A DNA stretch of 16,599 bases from Bacilli bacterium (GTDB taxonomy: Bacteria; Bacillota_I; Bacilli_A; RFN20; CAG-449), in contig CAAEFC010000014.1 of the NCBI GenBank assembly GCA_900755065.1, positions 1 through 16,599 on the forward strand. The letters run 5' to 3'. Below, piece after piece: positions 6,421 through 13,296 of this stretch; within the stretch, counting starts at the first letter, position 1; the number at the start of each line of letters is the position of its first letter. The translations under genes were made by a program, and so were the position numbers. The notes beneath the pieces were generated by a model that was given only the letters and a program-made list of their open reading frames with translations, made no database searches and had not been told where the DNA came from.

Positions 6421-6437
6421 AGTAAGGGAAAAGAAGT

Positions 6438-6911
6438 ATGAAAAAGAAGAAAAGAAGCGAAATTCTCCTGTATATTCTGAAAACATCGATCGACAATTTC
6501 GTCGTTGCGATTTTCCTTTCGTTCGTCAGTTCGCTTCTTTCCGGCGTGTTCGATCGCTATTTCTGGTATTGCACGATCCTGTCGTTCGCGTTGAGTTGGC
6601 TTCTTTGCCTGATCATTCCTTCGCGAAGAATCGCGAATTTTTTCAGCGGTCTGGTGAAAATTCCTCCGGATACGGTGGGTAGTTCGCTTTTCGGGGGATT
6701 ATTCACTAACATCTACACCTGCGGAATTCTGACCATGGCGTGCAAGATTCTGATTCATTATCCGGACGGAAAGGCTATCATTGACGATTTTCTCCGTTCT
6801 GTTCTGATCATGTACCTCGTCTCTTATCTGATTTATCAGTTGTCGTTTTATCTGACGAACCGGCTGGTTCGCTTCTTGTCTTCCAGACAGGAGGAAAAAG
6901 AATGCAATTAG
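6438..6911 (+). CDS. Hypothetical membrane protein with about four helices
   Basis: 157 residues with a lysine-rich start (MKKKKRSE) and roughly four membrane helices at about 18-36, 42-60, 82-106 and 117-140, ending in a basic/acidic tail (RQEEKECN). The positive start suggests an N-terminus in the cytoplasm. No family recognised; there are no catalytic-looking residues or repeats. A weak ribosome binding site (AAGGGAAAAG) precedes the ATG. Its stop overlaps the next gene by 10 bp, and the ribosome binding site for that gene (GGAGG) lies inside this one, so the two proteins are translationally coupled and probably act together. Function cannot be assigned from sequence. Confidence 0.83.
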   Translation: MKKKKRSEILLYILKTSIDNFVVAIFLSFVSSLLSGVFDRYFWYCTILSFALSWLLCLIIPSRRIANFFSGLVKIPPDTVGSSLFGGLFTNIYTCGILTMACKILIHYPDGKAIIDDFLRSVLIMYLVSYLIYQLSFYLTNRLVRFLSSRQEEKECN

Positions 6912-7777
6912 GCGAAGAATGCCGGGATTGCCTGTATCGAAGTCAGTCGGCGCGCGTTTTGAATGAACCCGATTCGGAGAAGAAAGAAAGGTTTCTGAGG
7001 GAAATCCGGCAGTTGACGAAAACGCACCCTTCGGAAAGTGCGTCGCCGCTTCTGATGCGCGCGATCGACCGGAAACACCGGGAAATCTTCGGCCATTCGT
7101 TAGATTATTCGGAAGAGAAAGTTCGTTTCAACCGTCTCTTTCTGGATATGGAGGAAAAGATCGAGGACGAAGTCTTCCGTGCGGAAGAGCCTTTGAAAAG
7201 GGCCATTCAATACGCGCGTGTCGGGAATCTGATCGACTTTGCCAAACTGACTGTTGTCGATGAGGATCAGGTGAATCGTCTGATCGACATTGCCGACCGG
7301 CAGAATGTGGAGGAAGACGTTTACCTCCGGCTCCTGAATGATCTGAAAGAGGCCAGACGTCTGGTTTATCTTCTCGATAATTGCGGGGAGATCGTATTCG
7401 ACAAGATTCTGATCCGGACGATCCGACGGTACTATCCGGGTATTTTCATCACGGCGGTCGTGCGGGGCAAAGAGATCATCAACGATGTGACGAGAAAAGA
7501 CAGCGTTCAGGTCGGACTGGACCGGATCGTAGAAGTGATCGATAACGGAACGGACATTCCCGGCACCTACCTGAAAGAGATCGGAAAAGAATGCAGGGAA
7601 AAGATGGAGAAAGCCGATCTGATTCTTTCCAAAGGATTGGGAAATTTTGAAACGCTGTCCGGATGCGGAATGAATATCTACTATATGTTTTTATGCAAGT
7701 GCCGTTATTTTGCGGATAAATTTCATCTGAAACAATGGGAAAGCGTTCTGACTAACGAGCGCCTTCTTTCGTTCTGA
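6902..7777 (+). CDS. DUF89/ARMT1-like metal-dependent phosphatase
   Basis: 291 residues. The DUF89 family includes damage-control phosphatases that remove phosphate from harmful sugar-phosphate by-products, and human ARMT1; they use Mn, Ni or Co. Signatures here: an N-terminal CxxC (C7, C10) as in prokaryotic members, the acidic metal site LLDNCGEIVFDK (D159, N160), a second Asp in IINDVTRKD (N194, D195), and the phosphate-binding stretch LSKGLGNFETLSG (S243, K244, G245, N248, E250). The first half is helical and holds a conserved RAIDRKHREIFG block. The protein looks soluble and cytoplasmic. It is coupled to the membrane protein upstream (10-bp overlap), and its last 26 bp overlap the end of the MATE gene on the other strand. 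Its substrate is unknown. Confidence 0.88.
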   Translation: MQLGEECRDCLYRSQSARVLNEPDSEKKERFLREIRQLTKTHPSESASPLLMRAIDRKHREIFGHSLDYSEEKVRFNRLFLDMEEKIEDEVFRAEEPLKRAIQYARVGNLIDFAKLTVVDEDQVNRLIDIADRQNVEEDVYLRLLNDLKEARRLVYLLDNCGEIVFDKILIRTIRRYYPGIFITAVVRGKEIINDVTRKDSVQVGLDRIVEVIDNGTDIPGTYLKEIGKECREKMEKADLILSKGLGNFETLSGCGMNIYYMFLCKCRYFADKFHLKQWESVLTNERLLSF

Positions 7778-9110
7778 CGATCGAATGGTTCATCCACTTA
7801 TTGCTTTGCCAACGGGCGATCATCAGCACGGCGCGGGCGCATTCGTCTAACGCCTGTGCGAGAAAGATCCCGAGAAAGCCCATTTGAAAGTGGATTCCCA
7901 GCAACCAACTGCCGAACGACGAGAAGAGGAACATGCAGACGATCGCGCCGATCAAAGGGAAAAGGACGTCTCCGGCGGCTTTCAGCGAATTGATGAAAAT
8001 CAGATTGACGCACCGACCGGTTTCGTAGAGAAACATCCACGGCAGAATCAGCACTGCGGCGGATACGATTTCTTCCGGATCGTATACTTTCGCATTTCGG
8101 ACGATCAGATAGATCAGATCTTCGCCGAAGAGATTCAAAAGAATGATCAGCATGAAGAGAATCGGAAAGCAGATCAGATAAGAGGAATAGGTGTTTCGCT
8201 TTGCTTCGGCGTAACGTTCTTTCCCGACGTCGTGTCCGACCAGAATGGAATTGGCCTGACCGAAAGCGACGGAAAACTGATAAATATACGACATGATCAT
8301 GTTGATGTAGGTTCTCGCCAGAATTTCGGGTTCGCTCAATTGATTGACGACCCGCGTGACGAACAATCCGGATACGGTGTAGCAGATCGATTCCAGTGCG
8401 GACGGAAAGCCGATGAAGATGATTTTCTTTAAATGAGACCAGGAAAAGCGTAACGAATACACGCGGCTTTTGAGAATGAAAGGCGTGCAAATCAAGGAAA
8501 GGACGAACGTGATGCCCTGACTGACGACCGTGGCGATCGCCGCGCCTTGAATGCCCATTTCCGGCAATCCGAATTTGCCGTAAATCAGGAGGTAGTTCAG
8601 TCCGACGTTGATCAGGTTGGATCCGACGCCGATCACGGTGATGAATCCGGGACGCTGGTAGGAACGAAGATTCGCCGAAAGCACATACGTCATCGCGTAC
8701 AACGGCATGCCGAAACAAGTGATCGACAGGTATTGCATCGCATCGGGAATGAAGTGTTCGGGACAGTTGATCAGTTGAAGCAAAGGCTTTTGCAGAAAGA
8801 GAAGGAGCACCATCAGAAACAGGCTCAGAATCAGATTGAACAAGAAGCCGTTGTTGAACGATTTTTTCGCGTCTTCCTCCTTGCTTGCGCCTAAATACTG
8901 GGCGATGACGATGCCGACTCCGGTCGAGCAGATCGAAAAGAGCACGTTCAGCATCGACGTGACCTGCCCGGCGTTGTTGATGGCGATGACTAACGATTCG
9001 TTGTAATCGGTGATCATCAGCGTGTCGATCGTCGACAAAAAATTGAACAGAAGCAATTGAATGAAAATCGGAACGCCGAGCGTCAGAATGTTGGCTTTTT
9101 TCTTTTTCAT
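7752..9110 (-). CDS. MATE-family efflux transporter
   Basis: 452 residues, the usual length for the multidrug and toxin extrusion family, with about 12 membrane helices in two related halves. Recognisable MATE features: helix 1 GVPIFIQLLLFNFLSTIDTLMI, the AINNAGQVTSMLNVLFSICSTG segment, a conserved GVGIVIAQYLGASKEEDAKK motif after helix 2, and NLINVGLNYLLIYGKFGLPEMG before the middle. The second half opens with IFIGFPSALES and includes VAFGQANSILVGHDVGKE, equivalent to the first-half GIVIAQYLGA loop. It probably exports cationic compounds in exchange for Na+ or H+; the substrate is not readable. Start at 9110 with AAAGGAC upstream and a strong promoter. The long open frame in the -1 register of this gene is an artefact of codon use. 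Confidence 0.93.
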   Translation of the reverse strand: MKKKKANILTLGVPIFIQLLLFNFLSTIDTLMITDYNESLVIAINNAGQVTSMLNVLFSICSTGVGIVIAQYLGASKEEDAKKSFNNGFLFNLILSLFLMVLLLFLQKPLLQLINCPEHFIPDAMQYLSITCFGMPLYAMTYVLSANLRSYQRPGFITVIGVGSNLINVGLNYLLIYGKFGLPEMGIQGAAIATVVSQGITFVLSLICTPFILKSRVYSLRFSWSHLKKIIFIGFPSALESICYTVSGLFVTRVVNQLSEPEILARTYINMIMSYIYQFSVAFGQANSILVGHDVGKERYAEAKRNTYSSYLICFPILFMLIILLNLFGEDLIYLIVRNAKVYDPEEIVSAAVLILPWMFLYETGRCVNLIFINSLKAAGDVLFPLIGAIVCMFLFSSFGSWLLGIHFQMGFLGIFLAQALDECARAVLMIARWQSNKWMNHSIVRTKEGAR

Positions 9111-9142
9111 AATCGTCCTTTCCTTTTCGACTGACCGGTATC

Positions 9143-9170
9143 ATTATATGAAATTTCTCTTTTTTGTCAA
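9143..9170 (-). promoter_or_regulatory. Strong sigma-A promoter of the MATE gene
   Basis: Minus strand: perfect TTGACA (plus 9165-9170), 16-bp spacer, perfect TATAAT (plus 9143-9148). It is the best promoter match in the window. Confidence 0.88.
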
Positions 9171-9177
9171 AGAATTC

Positions 9178-9207
9178 TTTATCGTTTTTTGTATCCTCCC
9201 TTATAAT
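9178..9207 (+). promoter_or_regulatory. Promoter of the thioesterase-ispH-uppS operon
   Basis: Perfect TATAAT at 9202-9207, 19 bp before the start codon. The -35 is weak (TTTATC at 9178-9183, 18-bp spacing). It lies back to back with the MATE promoter. Confidence 0.55.
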
Positions 9208-9226
9208 AAAAGAAAGAGGTGGTTTG

Positions 9227-9601
9227 ATGTTGGAAATCGGAAGGAAGAACGCGATCCGTTATAGGATCCGGCCGGAACACAGCGCGTCGGCCGTCGGCAG
9301 CGGCGATCTGGAAGTTTTGTCGACACCGTATCTGTTGGCCTATATGGAAAACGCCGCGAAAGAATTGGTCCGTCTTGAATTGGAAGACGGAAAAACGACG
9401 GTCGGCATCGACGTGAAACTGGAACATCTCGCACCGAGTAAAATCGGAGACGAACTGACGGTCGAATGCGAATTGAAAGCGATCAATGGAAGAATCCTGA
9501 CCCTGGAACTGACGGCGAGAGACGCGGATAAAATCGTCGGGAAAGCCACCCATAAACGCTGCATCGTCACGGCTAAGAAATTCATGGAGAAGTTGCAATG
9601 A
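9227..9601 (+). CDS. FlK-like hotdog-fold acyl-CoA thioesterase
   Basis: 124 residues, single hotdog domain. The family is typified by fluoroacetyl-CoA thioesterase FlK of Streptomyces, but most bacterial relatives have unknown acyl-CoA substrates. The catalytic positions fit: T33 in STPYLLAYMENAA, E41 in the same helix, and H67 in KLEHLAP, with the same 8- and 26-residue spacings as FlK T42, E50 and H76. The characteristic GSGDLEVLSTP and TVGIDVKLEHLAPSKIGDELTVE strands are present. The start at 9227 is chosen because AGAGGTGG precedes it; an upstream ATG at 9164 lies before the promoter -10. Its stop is 1 bp from the ispH start, whose ribosome binding site is inside this gene. A link to isoprenoid metabolism is suggested only by position. 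Confidence 0.9.
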   Translation: MLEIGRKNAIRYRIRPEHSASAVGSGDLEVLSTPYLLAYMENAAKELVRLELEDGKTTVGIDVKLEHLAPSKIGDELTVECELKAINGRILTLELTARDADKIVGKATHKRCIVTAKKFMEKLQ

Positions 9602-9602
9602 A

Positions 9603-10469
9603 ATGAAAGTCACCTTGCTCAAACCGATCGGCTACTGCCGCGGAGTCATCGAAGCCGTTTCAACGACGTATGCTGTCAAAAAGAAGCATCCCGGATCGGA
9701 GATTTACGTATTCGGTCATCTGGTTCACAACGACAGCGTGATCGAAGAACTGGAAAAAAACGGCATTCATTCGGTCGATACGGAACAAAAAGATCCGTAT
9801 TCCGTTCTGGCACAGTTCAAAAAGGACGACATCGTGATTTTTTCCGCGCACGGTCATGACGAAAAGTACGAAGATTTTCTAAGAAAAAGAGGCGTTCGCT
9901 TTTACGATACGACTTGCCGGATCGTTCGGGAGAATCTCGCGCGGATCAAAGCCAATCTGAAACGGGGCGTGATCTATATCGGAAAAAAGGGACACCCGGA
10001 AACGGAAGCGGCGTTAAGCCTTTCAGAACAAATCGTTCTTTACGATATCCGGGAAGGAATCGATTATTCTTTGGTGAAAAATCCCTCTCCGTTAATCGTC
10101 AATCAGACAACGCTGTCAGTCGTCGAATTGAACCGGATCTACGAAGAAATCCGGAAACATCTTCCCGAAGCGGAGTTGTCCGATGAAATCTGCAATGCGA
10201 CAAGAATCCGTCAGGAGACCCTGCGCGATTTTAACGAGGAGGCGGATCTGATCCTCATCGTCGGTTCAAAGCGATCGTCGAATACGGATAAACTGTTTCA
10301 GATTGCCGGGACCGCGCATCCGGGTATTCCCTGTCTGAAAATCAACGGAAAAGAAGATTTGAAAGGGATTCCGTTAGAAAACTTTCATCATGCCGTGATT
10401 GCCGGAGGAACTTCGACGCCTTATAAGAAAATCGAAGAAATAAAGAAATACCTGGAGGAAGATCTATGA
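9603..10469 (+). CDS. ispH: 4-hydroxy-3-methylbut-2-enyl diphosphate reductase
   Basis: Last enzyme of the MEP pathway: reduces HMBPP to IPP and DMAPP using a 4Fe-4S cluster, in the cytoplasm. 288 residues, a normal bacterial length. Three cluster cysteines are present: C12 (GYCRGV), C105 (DTTCRIV) and C197 (EICNATRIRQ). Substrate-binding residues are also present: H42 (HLVHN), H83 (SAHGH), H131 and E133 (GHPETEA), and T169/T170 in VNQTTLSV. The C-terminal GSKRSSNTDKL and AGGTSTPYKKIEE blocks match the family. It starts 1 bp after the thioesterase stop with GGAG inside that gene, and its stop overlaps uppS by 4 bp (ATGA). It therefore sits in an operon with an enzyme that consumes its product. 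Confidence 0.96.
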   Translation: MKVTLLKPIGYCRGVIEAVSTTYAVKKKHPGSEIYVFGHLVHNDSVIEELEKNGIHSVDTEQKDPYSVLAQFKKDDIVIFSAHGHDEKYEDFLRKRGVRFYDTTCRIVRENLARIKANLKRGVIYIGKKGHPETEAALSLSEQIVLYDIREGIDYSLVKNPSPLIVNQTTLSVVELNRIYEEIRKHLPEAELSDEICNATRIRQETLRDFNEEADLILIVGSKRSSNTDKLFQIAGTAHPGIPCLKINGKEDLKGIPLENFHHAVIAGGTSTPYKKIEEIKKYLEEDL

Positions 10470-11191
10470 AAGAAACTTTTACGATGACGAAGCCCCTGAG
10501 GCATCTGGCCGTCATTATGGACGGAAACGGAAGGTGGGCGAAAAAACGCGGACTGCCCCGGACGATCGGACACCGCGAGGGGTGCAAGCGCATCGTCGAA
10601 ATCTTCGATTTGTGCAAAAAGTACGGGATACAGGTGTTTACTTTATACGCGTTTTCTACGGAAAACTGGAATCGTCCGAAAGAGGAAATCCGTTGCCTTT
10701 TCGACTATCTCGATGAATTTTTTCAGAAGAACATCGAAAAATTCGTGAAAGAGGGCGTCCGCGTGAGCCATATGGGCGATCCGGCTCCTCTGCCCGAAAA
10801 AACGCAGAAAATCCTCGCCGACGCCATTGAAAAAACCCGCGATAACGACCGTTATGTATTCAATATCTGCCTGAATTACGGAGCAAGACAGGAATTGACG
10901 CGCGCTTGCCGGAAGATCGCCGAAGAGGTCAGACAGGGAACCATCGATCCGAGTCAAATCGACGAAACGTGCGTGAACCGGCACCTTGATTCGGCCGAAC
11001 TTCCTGCGGTCGATCTGATGATCCGGACGTCGGGGGAAGTGCGTTTATCCAATTTTCTGCTCTGGCAACTGGCTTACAGCGAAATGATCTTTACGCCGAC
11101 GTACTGGCCGGATTTCAAAGAAAAAGAGTTCGTATCCTGTCTGAAAGAATACTGTTCCAGAGACCGTCGTTTCGGTCAGATCAAAGAATGA
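10466..11191 (+). CDS. uppS: Undecaprenyl diphosphate synthase (cis-prenyltransferase)
   Basis: Adds eight isopentenyl units in cis configuration to farnesyl diphosphate, giving the C55 lipid carrier for peptidoglycan and wall polymers; membrane-associated cytoplasmic enzyme. 241 residues (the family is about 240-255). Motifs in order: VIMDGNGRWAKKRG with catalytic D19, GHREGCKRIVEI, TLYAFSTENWNRP, NICLNYGARQEL, and the C-terminal IRTSGEVRLSNFLLWQLAYSE and TYWPDF, which bind diphosphate and form the dimer. The first ATG is used: GGAGG lies just upstream and the ATG overlaps the ispH stop. The gene ends exactly where the dxs stop begins on the other strand, so there is no room for a terminator. 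Confidence 0.96.
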   Translation: MKETFTMTKPLRHLAVIMDGNGRWAKKRGLPRTIGHREGCKRIVEIFDLCKKYGIQVFTLYAFSTENWNRPKEEIRCLFDYLDEFFQKNIEKFVKEGVRVSHMGDPAPLPEKTQKILADAIEKTRDNDRYVFNICLNYGARQELTRACRKIAEEVRQGTIDPSQIDETCVNRHLDSAELPAVDLMIRTSGEVRLSNFLLWQLAYSEMIFTPTYWPDFKEKEFVSCLKEYCSRDRRFGQIKE

Positions 11192-13039
11192 TCAATTCAG
11201 CGTTCTCAAATAGGCGAGGACGTAATCCGGATCGACTTTGCAACGCTTTTGCTGCTGGTCGATCGTTCCTTTTTGGATGAAATGGTTTTTCAGACTGATG
11301 AAGTGAATCCGGTTCCGGTAACCGAGTTCCGTCAGCGCGGCGTTGACGTGGAAAGGGAAGCCTTCTTCGATGCCGTAGGCGTCGTAAACGACGATATGGC
11401 GGTAGGAAAGAAGGTCTTTCAGAAGTTCCCTGTCTAACGGAGACTGAAAAAGCGCGTTGACGATCGTCACTTCGGGATGCGCTTCCAGAAGCGTATTCAA
11501 AACCGGACCGAATCCGATCACGGCGATGCCCGATGCAGGAAAACGGCACTCGTATTTCCACTTTCCGTAGACGATTTCTTCCTTCTTTTCCGCCTTTTTC
11601 GGAAAGGTTTCGACGGAATAACGGATCGCCAGAGGGTGAGGATAGGCGCGGCTGAAATCGAACAGCGCTTCGGCTTCGCCTCGGTCTTTGGCCATGCAGA
11701 CGCTCATATTGGGAATATTGATCAGAAAGGCTTCGTCGAAAATTCCCTGATGCGTCTCTCCGTCGGATCCGACGAGTCCCGCCCGATCGATCAGAAGCGT
11801 AACAGGAAGATTCATCCGCGCGACGTCGTGATTGACCTGATCGTAACTCCGTTGCAGAAAAGTGGAATAAATCGAGACGTAGGCGTGTTTTCCGCTTAAA
11901 GCGTATCCGGAGGCGAAGGTGACGGCGTGTTCTTCGCTGATGCCGACGTCAAAGACGCGATCGGGATACTTTTTCAGCAGAAAATCGATGCCGCTTCCGA
12001 TCATCGTGCTCGGATTGATCAGAATCATATCCGGATTGGACGACAGTTCTTCGTCCAGTTTATTCGCATAGACGTCTTTGATGAAGATTCTGTCTTCGTC
12101 CGGACGGAAAAGCGATTTTCCCGTGCGGATATCGAACGGCTGAACGCTGTGCCACGAAGAGACGTTTTCGCTTTCGGAGAGGTTGTATCCCTTTCCTTTG
12201 ATCGTGGTGACGTGAATGACGACCGACGACTTTTTCTTCCGGGCTTTCCGAAAGGCGCTTTCCATTTCTTTGAAATCGTAACCGTCGATGCCGCCGATGT
12301 AATGAAGACCGAACATTTCAAAGAGGTTTTCCCGGAGCAGAACTTTTTTCAATAGGTCTTTCGCCTTTTTGGAAAGCGAAAAAAACCACCGGGTAAATCG
12401 GTTTTTGTTCATACGTTTCCGGTATTTCTCTTTCATGCTCATGTATTTCGGAGAAAGGCGGATCGTTTGGAGAATGTTGTGGAAAGCCCCGACGGGTTGC
12501 GAGATCGACATGTTGTTATCGTTGATGACGATGATGATCTTGTGGCGGAACCCTTCGAGGTTGTTCAACGCCTCCAAGGCCATTCCGTTGGCAATGGACG
12601 AATCGCCGATGAAAGCGACGATCTGATAGTCTTCGTTGTTCTGATCGCGGGCGACCGCCATGCCCATTGCCGTCGAAATGGAAGTCGAGGAGTGGCCGGC
12701 TTCAAAAGGATCGTAAGCCGATTCGTTTCTTTTCTGAAAACCGTCGACGCCTTCTTCCTGACGAAGGTGATCGAGACTTCTTCCGGAAAGAACCTTGTGC
12801 GTGTAGCATTGATGACCGACGTCGAAGAGCAGTTTGTCCTCCGGAAAACGGAAAGCCCGGTGAAGCGCCACCGTCAGTTCGACGACGCCGAGATTCGAGG
12901 CGAGATGGCCTCCGTTCTGACTGCAAGTATCGATGATGTAGGCGCGGATCTGATCGCTTAAATTTTGCAATTCGGAAGGTTTCATCTCTTTCAGATTGCA
13001 TTGGGAAATTTTTTTAAAAAGCGCTTGATACTCTTCCAT
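11192..13039 (-). CDS. dxs: 1-deoxy-D-xylulose-5-phosphate synthase
   Basis: First step of the MEP pathway: condenses pyruvate and glyceraldehyde 3-phosphate with thiamine diphosphate (ThDP); also feeds thiamine and pyridoxal synthesis. 615 residues, normal length. ThDP domain: H45 (GGHLASNLG), H76 and H81 (VGHQCYTHKVLSG), AGHSSTS (114-120), the metal motif GDSSIANGMALEALNN (D146) and NDNNMSIS. Pyrimidine domain: E370 (GISEEHAVTFASG), Y391/R397 (IYSTFLQRSYDQ) and H430 (GSDGETHQG). The metal motif reads GDS instead of the usual GDG. A basic linker (about 205-232, RKRMNKNRFTRW) is less conserved. The start has AAGGAG 10 nt upstream and a clear promoter. It is transcribed towards uppS, so the first and last MEP enzymes meet tail to tail. 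Confidence 0.95.
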   Translation of the reverse strand: MEEYQALFKKISQCNLKEMKPSELQNLSDQIRAYIIDTCSQNGGHLASNLGVVELTVALHRAFRFPEDKLLFDVGHQCYTHKVLSGRSLDHLRQEEGVDGFQKRNESAYDPFEAGHSSTSISTAMGMAVARDQNNEDYQIVAFIGDSSIANGMALEALNNLEGFRHKIIIVINDNNMSISQPVGAFHNILQTIRLSPKYMSMKEKYRKRMNKNRFTRWFFSLSKKAKDLLKKVLLRENLFEMFGLHYIGGIDGYDFKEMESAFRKARKKKSSVVIHVTTIKGKGYNLSESENVSSWHSVQPFDIRTGKSLFRPDEDRIFIKDVYANKLDEELSSNPDMILINPSTMIGSGIDFLLKKYPDRVFDVGISEEHAVTFASGYALSGKHAYVSIYSTFLQRSYDQVNHDVARMNLPVTLLIDRAGLVGSDGETHQGIFDEAFLINIPNMSVCMAKDRGEAEALFDFSRAYPHPLAIRYSVETFPKKAEKKEEIVYGKWKYECRFPASGIAVIGFGPVLNTLLEAHPEVTIVNALFQSPLDRELLKDLLSYRHIVVYDAYGIEEGFPFHVNAALTELGYRNRIHFISLKNHFIQKGTIDQQQKRCKVDPDYVLAYLRTLN

Positions 13040-13068
13040 CGCATCTTCACTCCTTGTGTGCTTTCTGC

Positions 13069-13097
13069 ATTATATCATTTCCGAAACGCAATTTAAA
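13069..13097 (-). promoter_or_regulatory. Promoter of dxs
   Basis: Minus strand: TATAAT (plus 13069-13074) preceded by TGA (extended -10), 17-bp spacer, TTTAAA at the -35 (plus 13092-13097). Leader about 20-25 nt. Confidence 0.72.
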
Positions 13098-13235
13098 GAT
13101 AAAAAACGCCGGACGAAAACCGGGAAGGACGAACCGAAGACATTCCGGACCGATCGGGATTCAAAACGGGGAGAAAACGGGAATTTGCGAAAAAAGGAAA
13201 GCAGTTTTTCTTGTGAGATATTTCGCGGCATTTTA

Positions 13236-13264
13236 TTGGTTTGACGGCGCGGTTATGGTAAAAT
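13236..13264 (+). promoter_or_regulatory. Promoter of the flavodiiron gene
   Basis: TTGGTT (13236-13241), 17-bp spacer, TAAAAT (13259-13264) with an upstream TGG. The start codon at 13297 has GAGGT about 8 nt upstream. From 13098 to 13235 I see no gene, clear hairpin or riboswitch. Confidence 0.62.
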
Positions 13265-13296
13265 ATCCGCGTAAAAAATAGAAACGAGGTAAGTTT

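Noticed and set aside
7798..9144. 448-codon open frame on the minus strand overlapping the MATE gene
   Set aside because: It is the same DNA in a shifted register, rich in Arg, His and Ser, with no ribosome binding site and no family features. The in-frame MATE protein explains the region.
12369..12961. Long plus-strand open frames inside dxs (and similar ones inside the flavodiiron and MFS genes)
   Set aside because: Antisense shadows caused by codon use poor in stop-generating triplets; composition is not protein-like and clear catalytic genes occupy the other frame.
13098..13235. Riboswitch or small RNA between dxs and the flavodiiron gene
   Set aside because: No convincing stem series, conserved thiamine-box-like motif or terminator was found; the thiamine-dependent dxs leader itself is only about 25 nt.
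13236..13264. TTGACG at 13241-13246 as the -35 of the flavodiiron promoter
   Set aside because: Spacing to the -10 would be only 12 bp. TTGGTT at 13236 gives 17 bp and is preferred.
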